From: Primula veris
Taxonomy: Eukaryota; Streptophyta; Magnoliopsida; Ericales; Primulaceae
DNA length: 64,000 bases
Assembly (NCBI GenBank): GCA_963682055.1
Contig: OY821750.1
Location: forward strand, 27,722,402 to 27,786,401
Direction of reading: 5' to 3'
In this document: positions 24,111-34,951 of the stretch, in pieces
How the letters are laid out: each line of letters starts with the position of its first letter
How positions within the stretch are numbered: the first letter of the stretch is position 1
The notes under the pieces: model-generated
The model's input: the letters and a program-made list of their open reading frames with translations, nothing else
The model's database searches: none
Told to the model about the DNA's origin: nothing
Translations under genes and position numbers: made by a program

Positions 24111-26444
24111 ACTCTTCATTTATTTTGTTTATATTCTTAGTCTATACATTTCTTCTCATCCGGAATGACTTGGAGATGAAACTTAAAGAGCATGTGAATG
24201 CACAACTCTAGAATTTGAATCCCATGTATAAATATCCCCATATACCGAAACTACCATTAAAAACCACCGTTAAACAACGGAATCACTTGTTTTTCATTTT
24301 GAAGGACTGTTGCTTTCAACAGTTCCTCTCTTTTTTTTCGCCTTTTCACTTTTTTCACACCCATTTTGTTGGGATTTATGAGGTCATAAATCACTGGTTA
24401 TAAAGTACGGGTAGAACATGCATGTCATTAGATTGTTACAAGGTATCGGTAGTACGACGGACTGATTCTATTAATGTTGTCCAAAAGAAATTCAAAATTT
24501 ACGTAAAATGTATTGAATTTGAATTGTTCAATAAATTCCTTGGTTATACTCTTTTTGCGAGGAACTAGCGATCTGTTTGTAGTTTTTGGAACACGAAAAA
24601 TGACTTATTTAAGCCTGAAAAAGAAGTTGGGTTCATATACCAGAATGAAAGGCTGGTCAGCCAAATGGAATTTAGCTTATTAGCAGAAAATTATATACGC
24701 AGTAATTAAAATCTGCTGCAAACAAGGGTTAATGTTTTCACTTGAAGAATTCAAGAATGTTAGCTAAGTGAAGCTACAAAACCTATGAACTGTTAGATGA
24801 TCTATACGTCATCATTCGTCTAGCAAATTAGTGATTTCTTTTTTTTCTGGTAAGTTAAATCAGTGAAATTGAATGTATAAGCGTATGTTGTTTGAAGACC
24901 AAAACGTGATTCTCGATAGTTTCAACCTTTTATTCAGAACAAAACGAAGATCTTAATCTATGTTCCAGATTGTAATCATATTTACAGACTAAATCGTTTT
25001 TTTAAGAAAGTTATATTAAAGACGTAACTTTTTTAAGAATTCATCCGTGTAAAAAGTTGAAAATAAAGTTTATAAAGCTTCAAATAGAGATTTAAATCGT
25101 ACTTTTCCATTTACAAGCACTCTTTTAAAAAAGCTGATTTAGTAAATCGGAGAAACCCCGACTCGGAATTCTAACAAAGTAATAAAACTAAAAAATTCAA
25201 CTGATTAAGTACAACGAAAAGGAGAAAACGGTTCTAATTTATACTAATACTAGTAATCGTGCCATATGCATGCGTTGCGTGTGTAACGCGCAATGCAATT
25301 AAAATATAAAAAATATAGCAAATATGTGGATAATAAATAAAAAAAAGTATAAAAAGATAAGATTTAAAAGAATATTTGATTGTTAAAGAGAGATATGTAG
25401 ATAATACAAAAAAAAATAGTATAAGATGATAAGATTTAAAAGAATGTTTGGTTGTTAAAAAGGGATAAATAGTTTTATTAGTTATTACTTTTTATATTTT
25501 TTTATGTGAGTATGGTATTATTGTAATTAATAAAAAAATATAAGAGTATTTTTAGAAAAAAATATCTAAATTGGACAGTTTCATTTGACTTGCATTCGTT
25601 TATTATAATAGAACGATGTATCATTGTCTTACAAAACAAATAACTCGATATAAGTGATTGATTCCCTTTAAACGAGTTTCTAGTCTAATAAATACATTTA
25701 TTTATATTAAATTGTGAATAATATGGAAATAATTAAAATGAAAATAACCCCAAAGAGTCTTAAATGAGACAAATTTTAAAGTAGAAAGTGTTTTAATTCA
25801 AATCAACTACTACCAAATAAGACAAATATTTATTAATGATAATTGATAATAGTCAAATAATGTCATAAGATCAACTCGACACAATTTCCATAACAAAACA
25901 CACACAAAAAATTTCATAAGATTATAACATTTCCATTTATCGTGTATCGAAAAGGTAATGATCCACACAAACTAGCCACTTTATCCAACCAAAATATTCA
26001 TCAAAATCATTTACAAAAAATCGACGATAACGCTATTCACCAACGGTCCATAGTTATTAATTTTAATTATTAACAAAGTGACGTTAGAAGTTAGTACAAA
26101 CTGCTCCCCGAAAACAGTTACTCAAACGAACTTCAGTTTACAAACGGGCGACATGTCGATATTGCACATTCTAATTTATTACGTTAGTACAATATGCATC
26201 ATTATTTTTATAAATCCTCAACAACAGACCAAAAAAGTTGGTCATTCTTGTGTATAGTGGACAAATATTAGTAAATAAATACGGTAAAACAAGTAAGCTA
26301 TCAATAAAAAATCCAACATTTGAATATCCCCAAATTTGAACCCTTCAATAACATTAACTGTCCCAATAAACAATTCTATAGATCTACATGAAAAAAATAG
26401 TTAGATCATAGATGGGTATATAGATAAAATATATATCCTGGTAG
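24111..26444 (+). other. non-coding DNA downstream of kelch copy 3
   Basis: Near-identical to copy 2 until about 25900 (one clear difference, at about 25263). It then differs by several bases and a 19-bp deletion at about 26046. From about 25163 it is also the outer end of the palindrome left arm. No gene is seen. Confidence 0.75.
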
Positions 26445-28647
26445 TAAATGCGATTTTCCTCTTTGTTGTAATCTTTAGACTGACATTAAATACATATTCC
26501 TAATTAAAATACCATTATTCACGACGATCAACACATGTCATGATCAATTGATCATATGTGTGTGTGTATATATATTGACTTTGTAACGTTTTATATCATT
26601 TGTGAGCATACACAATAACAATCTCTCTCTCTTTTTATTTGTGTCTGTGTCAAAAAGTTCTACATAGGTAACATGAAAACGTTCACTTTTTAGTTTTTAG
26701 TTGAAATTATCTTTTTTTATCAAGTTTTTTTTTAAAATATATCAAGTTGTTTACTTGCTAAGATAGTTAGATCATAGATGTGTATATAGATAAACTGTCT
26801 TCATTGCATGTATGATACATGTGTACGATTTGTTAGTTGTGTGATAAACTTTGAATTCTAACCAGATATCAAGTTGTAAAATAATTACAAGTTTTTTGAA
26901 AATCTTGGTCCTCGAGTCTTTCAGTTGCTTATATGTATATATCAAGTTACGAACTGTTAATTGTATTATGTATATATGTTTCCCAAAATGAGTTTAACTT
27001 CCTTTTTCTTAATAAAAAAATATACATTTGTGAACAGATTGAATAAAATTATTATTTTTGCATTTGATTTTGAATAATACGTACTCTTGCTTGGATCTAA
27101 ATCATCCGAAGTGTTAATTACATCTACGTCTTATTTTTTATAAATATTTTTACTTTTGTTGAATGCCCGCTTTCCTTTACAGATTGAAAATTGAAATTTT
27201 ATTACGCAAATTAAAACAGATCAGTTTATTATGTTTAATTTATGCGTAGATGTCTATTTAGACCCTAAATGACTGCTTGCATGTTTTAAAAATTTTCTGA
27301 AACAAAAATAAGTTGAGAAAACAGATTATCATCCATAGATCTATTAAATAAATTCGCTAAAAAAATGTTCATTCACTTTAAATTAAGGTCTCAAAACTTG
27401 CTGTGATGAATATCAAGATTGAGGTTATCACTTGCTTGTTTGTTGGTAAAACTTGTTTCAGCATGCAAACAACTTTTGATAAGCAAAGTTTCTATATATA
27501 TGTACTTAGATATGATAAATTTGTGTTATGACGTTTCCTGAGGTTTAAACCAAGGTTTTTGGTCCGTAATTTGTATCTGAAAAACTATGTTAGCATGAGA
27601 GGATGACACATTTGAATCTTAGTTTTAGTTTGTAACTACATAAAAAGTGGTTAAGAAGCATGTTTTTGTCGTTTCCTAAACAAATACTTTTGAGAAAATA
27701 AAACTTTAATTTTCGCGCCAAATGACGGAAGACATAGTCACAGCCCTCACCGATGATCAATGGTTGAGACTTAAATTCGTTAAGTTTTAGATAGTAAATG
27801 ATTATTGCTTCGATCTTGAAAACCCAGTTTTCTCTTTTCGGAAATTAACAATAATTAGTTTTAAAAGTAACAACCCTTATGGTCATGAAAAGATTTTGAA
27901 GTATATTAGATAGCCATCAACTCATTGTTCCCCTAACAGTTTGAGAAACTAAAAAATTTCTGAAACTACGTACAACCGAATATAATTTAATTAGTGTTAT
28001 CTGGAAAACCATGGCGAGGATGTCGCAATTGAAACCAGAACTTTTTTTTAATAAACGCATAGTTCTAATTGAGTTCTGGAACAATTTTTACTTATCCGGC
28101 TTTCTCTTTATTTTTGATTTAAATTTTTACTTATCTATGTTAACATATCCGACAACATAGACTTTTGTACCTAACTCAGAAAGATATTTCACCCTAACCA
28201 ATTGTAACAAAAATGGGACGATTTCACAGCAATTGAAGGTTAGCGGATAAAAATATCTGTTTGGTTTTTAAAGCAAGTGAAAAAGCTCAGTATTTGAAGG
28301 AAACAAGGTTTTATAATTTACATGTATTTATAAAAACACAAGTTTTGGTTTGACTCTCTAAACCTAGAAACAAGGACGCACATTTGGCACTATCATTTTC
28401 TTATGAACATTTTAAGGTTTTTTTTTAGTATTAATGGGGAAAACCCAATTTTGTATTTATTTATATTGAGAAGAAATAAAAAAAAAAGGGGGAAAAAACC
28501 CACAAAAAGAAAAGCAAGTATGGAGAGTGTTGAAAATGAAATTACAAGGCTTAAATAGCAAATTCAAAACTAGAACTGTGAAAATTAAAAAAAATCTGTC
28601 ATTTTGAAATTTCATGTGAACTTGGGGACCAGTGATATAAATTATAG
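26445..28647 (+). other. unique non-coding left-arm DNA
   Basis: No open frame with recognisable content, no RNA gene and no element ends were seen. The whole stretch is present inverted in the right arm. Confidence 0.75.
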
Positions 28648-28733
28648 CGTAAATCTAGCCCACCCTTCACCTGGCTCACACAACTTTTTTTTACCGTAAA
28701 TACAGAGATAGAGAGAGAAAGCCACCTCCAAAC

Positions 28734-29225
28734 CTATCGATCTCCATCATCTATTCTCCAATTTATTTCATGTCGATAACGAAGGTAGAGGATCTCCTTC
28801 CTCTCTAGGTCCACCATGCTTTTCAGTTGGACGGGGAAATCACTTATATTATCAGGGACCTTCAGATCTAACATGAAACCTAGATTTCCTAGTAGATCTG
28901 CAGCAGAATTGACTTCTCTCACCATGAATTCACACTGATAAGTACCACTTTCATTAACTCTTTAATCTTGTTAATTGTATGTCGTATATTCCATGGACCA
29001 TTCTAATCTGTCCTTAAGATATTGACCATGGTAAGAGAGTCAATCTCTATAACGACTTTGCTGTAATTAGTGATTTTGATTCCCATTAAAAAACATTAGC
29101 TTCTGCCTCTACACTTGAATTATTTTGACTAGGAGAGTAAAAAGATTTAACAAATTTACCTTCAGAGTCTCTAATAAGTCCTCTTATACCACTGATATTA
29201 GTGATATTTTTTAACTTAGAACGTA
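28734..29225 (-). pseudogene. RNase H-like domain fragment (LINE-type or host RNase H family)
   Basis: Minus-strand reading gives, from N to C terminus: GIRGLIRDSEGKFV, SSVEAEANVF, VVIEIDSLTMVNIL, PWNIRHTINKIKELM, and MVREVNSAADLLGNLGF. These match the order of the plant RNase H-like domain (acidic residues in EAEA, EIDS and SAAD) found at the end of many non-LTR retrotransposon polyproteins and related host proteins. Stops and at least two frame changes interrupt it, and no reverse transcriptase domain is visible beside it. It is a decayed fragment. Confidence 0.65.
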
Positions 29226-29606
29226 CACGCGACGAAAAGGTGGGTAATTAAAACATAATGGCAGCATTGATATTCTCAATTTGGTTACATAATTTCTGAG
29301 ACCCTAAATATCAAGAAAGCAAGACATGTATAATCGATTAATCATCATTAAACCACTGTTTTAAAAACCTCGCAACGTTGCGTAACGTTGTGCGATATAG
29401 TGGTTTTTGAAAGAAAAACGCAACGCTAAAACGCTATTTGGATGGAAAAACGCTAAATTCGCACTATAGGAACGCCATTTACGTTATTTATGCTATAGCG
29501 GGTGTAGTAAAAAAAATTAATTTTTTTTATTTATTTTTGGTCAAAATTTTATGAAATTATTGGAGTTTAAAAAGAATCAAAACCTAAAACTCTTGCAAAC
29601 AAAGTA

Positions 29607-31878
29607 CAGTAGAAACTCGATAAATTAATACTCGATTATTTAATAAACTCTCTAAGATAATATTTTTGGCCGGTCCCGACTCGGGGATAGGGTGCTAAAT
29701 TAATAATTCGATAAAATTATAAGATAATACATTTAATTTCTTTAGACCCCATATAAAATATAAATTAATAATTCCTTATATATATCATATTACATGAATG
29801 ATTTACGAAGGTTTCTTGAAAAATGACTCAATTGTCTTTTGTTTTTTGTTGAAATCAATTTCCCCTTGAATCTCGTCTCTAATTTTCCTTAGCATGGTAA
29901 GAACTTCTGGTGTTGTTTTCTCATAGCTCAACAAGAAATTGTTCAATGTGATTGCCGCTTTAATAGCTTCGTTTCGCGAAGGGGGCTCCATTGTAGAACT
30001 TTCATCATCTTCTTCATCGATATCATCTTTATTAATTCCAATAACGCTTTCAATAATTTCTTCATAAGTCAACAACTGTGCAACTACATTTTCTTCTGGG
30101 TGAGTCAGAACATCTTCGACATCCATTGCATTGCGATAACCCAACTCTTTGATCAAATTCTGGAGTTCTTGAGTGCTTTCAGCACCTTCATCTGAGTTCT
30201 CAAAAGTCACGTTATCTGTTGATCGAAGTTTACAATGACGAAAGCAGTTCGCAATTGTATTTGCACGAACATCCATAGTCCATGCTGAAATTGCAAGATT
30301 CATTGCATCTAACACATTTATTTTTGCTGGATTTGGAACCCCTAATTCATAACCCTCCAAAAGACTTCTATAAAATCGACGACGATAATGCATCTTAAAA
30401 GCTCGTATGATCCCCGCGTCACAAGGTTGAATTTTTGAAGTTGTGTTTGGTGGCAAAAAAAAATAATTCAACATTTCGTAATCCTTCAATAATTTTTGGA
30501 TGAGCAGGGCAATTATCCACAATCAAGAGAATTTTTCTTCCAACCATTTTTTTATCAAGTTGGCGAACATATTCTTCAAATAACACACCAGTCATCCAAG
30601 CTCGTTTGTTAGCACGGTACTCACAGTTCAGACTGTTCAAGTTTACATTCTTGAAGCACCTTGGTTTAGCATATTTCCCAATAATCCATAAAAGAAGTTT
30701 TTCCGAACTGTCCTCATTACAGCAAATAGCAACAGTTAGTCTTTCCTTGTCTTGTTTTTTCCCTTCAAGCTGCATTGTTGCAAGGGAATGTTCCGGTTGA
30801 AGTCTAAAAAACAAACCTGTTTAAGATCAAAACATGTAAATAATTACATCACTAAAGTACAAAATATAAAATAAAATAATAAAAAAACAAACCTGTTTCA
30901 TCCATATTAAAGATGTCTTTCATTTCAAACTGATCAACTTTGTCTCTTATGGATTTTAATTTGTCCTCCATGCCCTCCATTTCAACAGATCCACTCTCTC
31001 CGAAACGCCGGAAATTTTTAATTCCATATCTTGCTTTGAACTTTCCAAGCCAACCAATAGAAAAAGTAAAGTCTGGAGCATCCACTGGATACATATCTTT
31101 CATGAACTTTTTCGCCTTCTCGATGATTAGTTCACCTGTCATATTCACATGTTCTTGATATTGAAGAATCCATTCATAGAGAGATTTTTCTAGGTCAGGA
31201 AATTTTGCCGGTTTGTGTCGCTTAACATCGCCTCTTTCGGGAGCAAGTGAGAGATACTCTAAAGACCGCTTAACTGCATTCGATATTTTCGCTTGACTCA
31301 CCTACAAACCATAGTTACTATGAACCCATTCTTGCAATTGCTTTTGAGTGAGACTTGGATTATCCTTGTTGTGCTTGCATAATGCTCTTCGAATCTCGTC
31401 TGTCATTTTTGTTTTTTTCACACCTTTAAGATGGGAAGCCATGTTGTGTGTATGATTTGTTTGTGTTAACCTATTTTGATCTTGTATTTATATAGAAAAT
31501 ATTTTTAATGTCCATAAAGTGATACATTGAACACAAGAAGCATAATAAGGTGGGAGATTGAAGGTTTCTTTCAAATTGGACCCTTCATTTGATATACATG
31601 CATTGGAACTATGCATTTGATATACATGCATTGGAACTATTCATAACTCCTACTTATTTGATATACATGCATTGGAACTCTTTATTTTACTAAGTTTAAT
31701 TGTACAATAATTAAGTGGAAGCTTGAAAGGTGTTTGTAAACTAAGTATTTTACTATAAATTAATAAAATATTAATTAATATATAAATTAATAATTATTAA
31801 TTTATCGATTAATTAATAACTCTTTTAATTAATAAATTTTGGTGGTCCCAAGTGTATTATTTTATAGAGTTTCTACTG
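29607..31878 (-). mobile_element. Tc1/mariner pogo (Tigger/Lemi-like) DNA transposon
   Basis: Terminal inverted repeats begin CAGTAGAAACTCGATAAATT on the left and CAGTAGAAACTCTATAAAAT on the right (read inward). The flanking TA dinucleotides (29605-29606 and 31879-31880) are the expected target duplication. The element is 2272 bp and carries one transposase gene on the minus strand. It sits inside the hAT-type element. Confidence 0.93.
29803..31442 (-). pseudogene. pogo/Tigger-type transposase with CENP-B-like DNA-binding domains
   Basis: It would cut and paste the element in the nucleus. The start is ATG at 31442-31440. An N-terminal helix-turn-helix (about residues 10-55) and a CENP-B-type domain (about 80-150, with KSLYEWILQYQ and GWLGKFKARYGI) precede the DDE_1 catalytic domain, whose three Asp are seen in NMDETG, LLIVDNCPAH and QPCDAGII. 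A 76-bp intron (30817-30892, GT...AG) splits the codon after DETG. The C-terminus has QKTIESFF, a PCNA-interaction (PIP) motif. About 520 residues, full family length. Two lesions are visible: TAG at about 31311 where Lys is usual, and one extra T in a run of nine at about 30455-30463. Otherwise the frame is well kept, so inactivation is recent. Confidence 0.9.
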
Positions 31879-32112
31879 TAAATACTCTGGCATCTCAAGT
31901 ATAATCATTTTATGATTATTAGTTACAATTTTTTATATATATTTATTTAATTTTTATTAAATATTTTGAATTTAATGCTATATTTATATGTATTTAGGCA
32001 AAAAAAAAAATACCCCGCAAAGCGCTATGTAGCAACGCTATTTGCGCTTTTAGCGTTTTTTTCGAAAAAACGCTACGGTAGCGATAACGCTATTTAAAAC
32101 ATTGCATTAAAC

Positions 32113-32412
32113 AGACACATAACACAGATGAATGCAACAATGCTAAATGATGATCAAAGTTAACAAGAACCGTAAAGTGAAACAAGAAACAGTGAGAAAA
32201 CAATTATCATGCAGAGAAGATATCTTTGTCATTTTAAAAGTGTGATCTTTTTGAAAATCCAAGTTCTCACCTTTCAATAATAGATACAAGTCTGAAGTAC
32301 CTGATGGGTAAATTATTTTTTTTCTCTCAACTTTGGTAGATCCATTTGTCAAATACTGAAGAGCTTTGGGGATGAAGGAGATGACAATTCGAGCTCCCTT
32401 TTTATACTTGAA
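32113..32412. other. right end of the composite insertion, unidentified
   Basis: A 108-codon minus-strand frame (32143-32469) spans this end but crosses the insertion boundary into arm sequence and has no domain I recognise, so I do not call a gene. Confidence 0.4.
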
Positions 32413-32434
32413 AAATTCTATAGAATGTAAAATC

Positions 32435-32640
32435 TTACACGTAACGAGTTTTGACCAAAATGAATGCAATTTAATGCAAAATCATGTATATAACCAGCCA
32501 ACGGTAATGAGATTTGACCACAATGAATCTAATATAATGCAAAATCATGTATTTCATAGAGCCAATGGTAATGAGTTTTGGTCAAAATTAATTCAATATA
32601 ATGCAAAATCATGTATTTCAACAAGCCAATGGTAATAAAT
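32435..32640. repeat. three ~62-bp tandem units
   Basis: Each unit holds AATGCAAAATCATGTAT, CCAATGGTAATGAGTTTTG and a GACCAAAATGAAT-like phrase. The mirrored right arm (about 36360-36515) retains fewer units, so copy number changed after the arms formed. Confidence 0.75.
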
Positions 32641-32947
32641 TTATTTAAATTTACTAAAGAGAATATTACCTTCTACATTAGTTGATCATCTTCAACAGTC
32701 AACAAAGAAATAAATGGAATTTACGTTTACTCGCAACAGTGTGTAATGACTATTTTTTTTTAAAATAAAATAAAATTTGTTTTAAGCTACCCAACCAAGT
32801 AGGTTAGGGTTTTATAATGTCCTTAGCAAAGAAAGAGAAACAAATAGTAAAGAAAGATAAACAAATAATGATAACATGATTTAAACAAATCAGATTGCTA
32901 TCAATCCATATATGATTGGCAATGTGTGTAATGAGTGATGTTGATAG

Positions 32948-34145
32948 TTTTTTTTGCTTTCAAATAAACGTGATCATTATTATTAAAACAATGGATGAAA
33001 CTAGAGAATTCAGTTTCCCTGGAACAATCTCCAAGAAGATAACTAAAATAGAATAATACAAAGCCACAAAGACAAGCAAGAAGCCCGATAACTCATAAAA
33101 CCCCATATGATAATCTATCCTGCAAATTGTTCAAAATACATCGAAAAACGTAATCTAACGATATAAAATGTCCCAACTATCAAAAAAGAAAAAGAAGCAC
33201 TAAATTATTATCAAGCACATCATTCAAACATCAGATCAAAAGAGACAAAAGGTCTTAGAGAATCCAATACAGACTGGATCAAAAAAAGTTCCATCGGCGT
33301 GCCAACATAATAATAAACCCGATCAAAATGAACCAATCATGTCATAAATTTTAAAGGCAACCACTCCGTCCACAATTAATCCAAACTAACCAATTAACTC
33401 AAACACGACAAGCTCCATCAATACTCATAAATTCAATAGTCGAGACAAACCCATATCATATAAAACTTCATAATGTGTATAATAAACTAAATGCATAAAT
33501 TTGATACACAGATAATATAGCCATACTCGGTATAAACAAATTTTGCAAACTCTTATCAAGGGGTAAGATATAGACGACATACCATACCACGAGTCTGCGG
33601 GTAGAGAGATCTCCACAAGTATCCTACCAGGTATGGCTCTGAAGTATCGATCAAGATGCTAACACACTAAACTAACTCAATCCCTCAAGCCTACAAGGTA
33701 GAAAACCCCAATAAATATCTCATGCCCTTAACCCAACCGTGGTGGCTTTTCCCGTTTCGAATCTAGCCAAGATCTCAAATGAAAAAATGCTACAACCGAA
33801 TAAGGAAACCTTTGGTCTCAATCAAATCCTAAAAGGGAATGAAATCGGAGAGGATGTGGCGATAATAAGCATGTGATAAAGAGGTTAAAAAGGATTAAGA
33901 AGAGTGAAGAGATGGGAGAAGAAATCGGAAGAGCAAATAAATGTTAAGGACGGAGATGAGGAGATGAGTGGAAGAGGGGATGAGAGATGGAGATGCAAAT
34001 AATGGATGAGGAGCATTGAGATGAGGAGAGAGGTGGGGGTGATGGCCCAGGGCAGGAGGTGGCCCTAGATGAGCTGAGCGGCGGCTAGAGTTTATTTGGA
34101 CAAGCGGTGTGGAGAGAGAAAGGGCAGTTGTGCTTGACTTCCACC
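32948..34145 (-). mobile_element. poly(A)-tailed retroposon, left-arm copy
   Basis: The reverse complement of 34952-36178, with its tail as a T run at 32948-32955. It holds no long open frame. See the right-arm copy for the class. Confidence 0.5.
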
Positions 34146-34322
34146 GACCGATGTTTATAGTTAATAGACTTACTCACATTATCAATTTCCATGTTAACAC
34201 TTCAGTTATAGATAAAACAGTCCATAAATTATGTTTTATCTCACTGTATCACATTGTTATTATCCATTATCCAAAATAAGAAGAGGGGGCTTCGTTTTCC
34301 TAAATGCAGTACATCGGTTGCA

Positions 34323-34457
34323 TTACAATTTCAGAGAAGAGAAATCTCAACCTAAACAAAACCTTGATAACAATACTATTGTCATCAATTATACGAATAT
34401 CTCATAGCTTGAAAAGTTGAACAGTTCAAACGGTATAACTTTTCTGAAATTGTAATG
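34323..34457. repeat. centre of the giant palindrome
   Basis: TTACAATTTCAGAGAAG (34323-34339) pairs with CTTTTCTGAAATTGTAA (about 34439-34457), and GATAACAAT (34366-34374) with ATTGTCATC (34378-34386). The spacer is at most about 100 bp and itself partly pairs, so the arms nearly touch. Confidence 0.85.
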
Positions 34458-34520
34458 CAACTCATGTACTGCATTTTGGAAAATGAAACCCATCTTCTTA
34501 TTTTGGATAATAGATAATAA

Positions 34521-34842
34521 GAGCATTTACAACTCTCTCTCCAAAATCTATATTCTTCAAATTTTAAAGAGTTTAACCCTAAAATATTGTACACATTAAG
34601 AATTCAAGTAAAGATAAAATTGTCCTCTTTATAAATTTAAAAATAATTTTTCTGAACCCCATTTCCACTTGTGCTTCTTCAAACTCTAAAATATAATAGT
34701 AATAACAATTAATTATTAATAAAGATCATGTTTTGATGAGATTAGAAAAACATACAAAATGTAAATGACTATTTAAATATCAAAAGGTAGAATTTTGACT
34801 CCTCGTTGGAAGAAAAATATGGAGAGATTGATGTAGATTCTC
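34521..34842. mobile_element. Tourist/PIF-Harbinger-like MITE (322 bp)
   Basis: Terminal repeats are GAGCATTTACAACTCTCTC and, from the other end, GAGAATCTACATCAATCTC. It is flanked by TAA (34518-34520 and 34843-34845). The left arm has the exact empty site (ATTGTTATTATCC at about 34252-34264), with a single TAA in reverse complement. Confidence 0.85.
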
Positions 34843-34951
34843 TAACAATGTGATACGGTGAGATAAATCATAATTTATGGCCGGTCTTATCTATACTACT
34901 AAGATGGAAATTGATAATGTGCGTTAATTTTATTAAATATGAACATCAGTC

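Larger units (their letters stand above)
18192..26444 (+). repeat. tandem unit 2 of the direct repeat
   Basis: It has the same composition as 9920-18191. It is 19 bp shorter because of a deletion at about 26046, and the last ~500 bp carry several base changes. At 26444 it passes from CTGGTAG into unique DNA (TAAATGCG), not into gag, so this is the ancestral right edge. The inverted arm at 53145 has the same continuous join. Confidence 0.92.
29354..32104. mobile_element. hAT-type non-autonomous element (interrupted)
   Basis: The 8-bp duplication CATTAAAC lies at 29346-29353 and 32105-32112. Terminal repeats are CACTGTTTTAAA on the left and, inverted, CAATGTTTTAAATAGC on the right. An 8-bp duplication and a CAxTG start fit hAT. 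Without the inserted pogo element it would be about 480 bp with no coding capacity and many GCGTT/AACGC phrases near both ends. Confidence 0.75.
28648..32412. mobile_element. composite insertion in the left arm, class unresolved
   Basis: The right arm reads straight through this point (near 36537-36550), so about 3.8 kb was inserted here. The flanks AAATTATAG (28639-28647) and AAATTCTATAG (32413-32423) look like a decayed 9-11 bp target duplication. Inside lie an RNase H-like fragment, a hAT-type element and a pogo-type element. The outer carrier shows no clear terminal repeats; a LINE or Mutator-like element is possible. Confidence 0.55.
25163..34376 (+). repeat. left arm of the giant inverted repeat
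   Basis: Pairs as reverse complement with the right arm in blocks: 25163-26444 with about 53145-54442, 26445 to about 26875 with 52722-53144, about 26876-27510 with 45733-46462, about 27510-28647 with about 36540-37688, and about 32413-34376 with about 34385-36540. The only large left-arm interruption is 28648-32412. Confidence 0.92.

Noticed and set aside
28734..28925. A small intact gene from the 63-codon minus-strand frame
   Set aside because: It is the last part of an RNase H-like domain whose upstream parts are in other frames with stops; a fragment, not a gene.
32143..32469. 108-codon minus-strand frame
   Set aside because: It crosses the right boundary of the composite insertion into palindrome arm DNA, so it cannot be an original gene, and no domain is recognisable.
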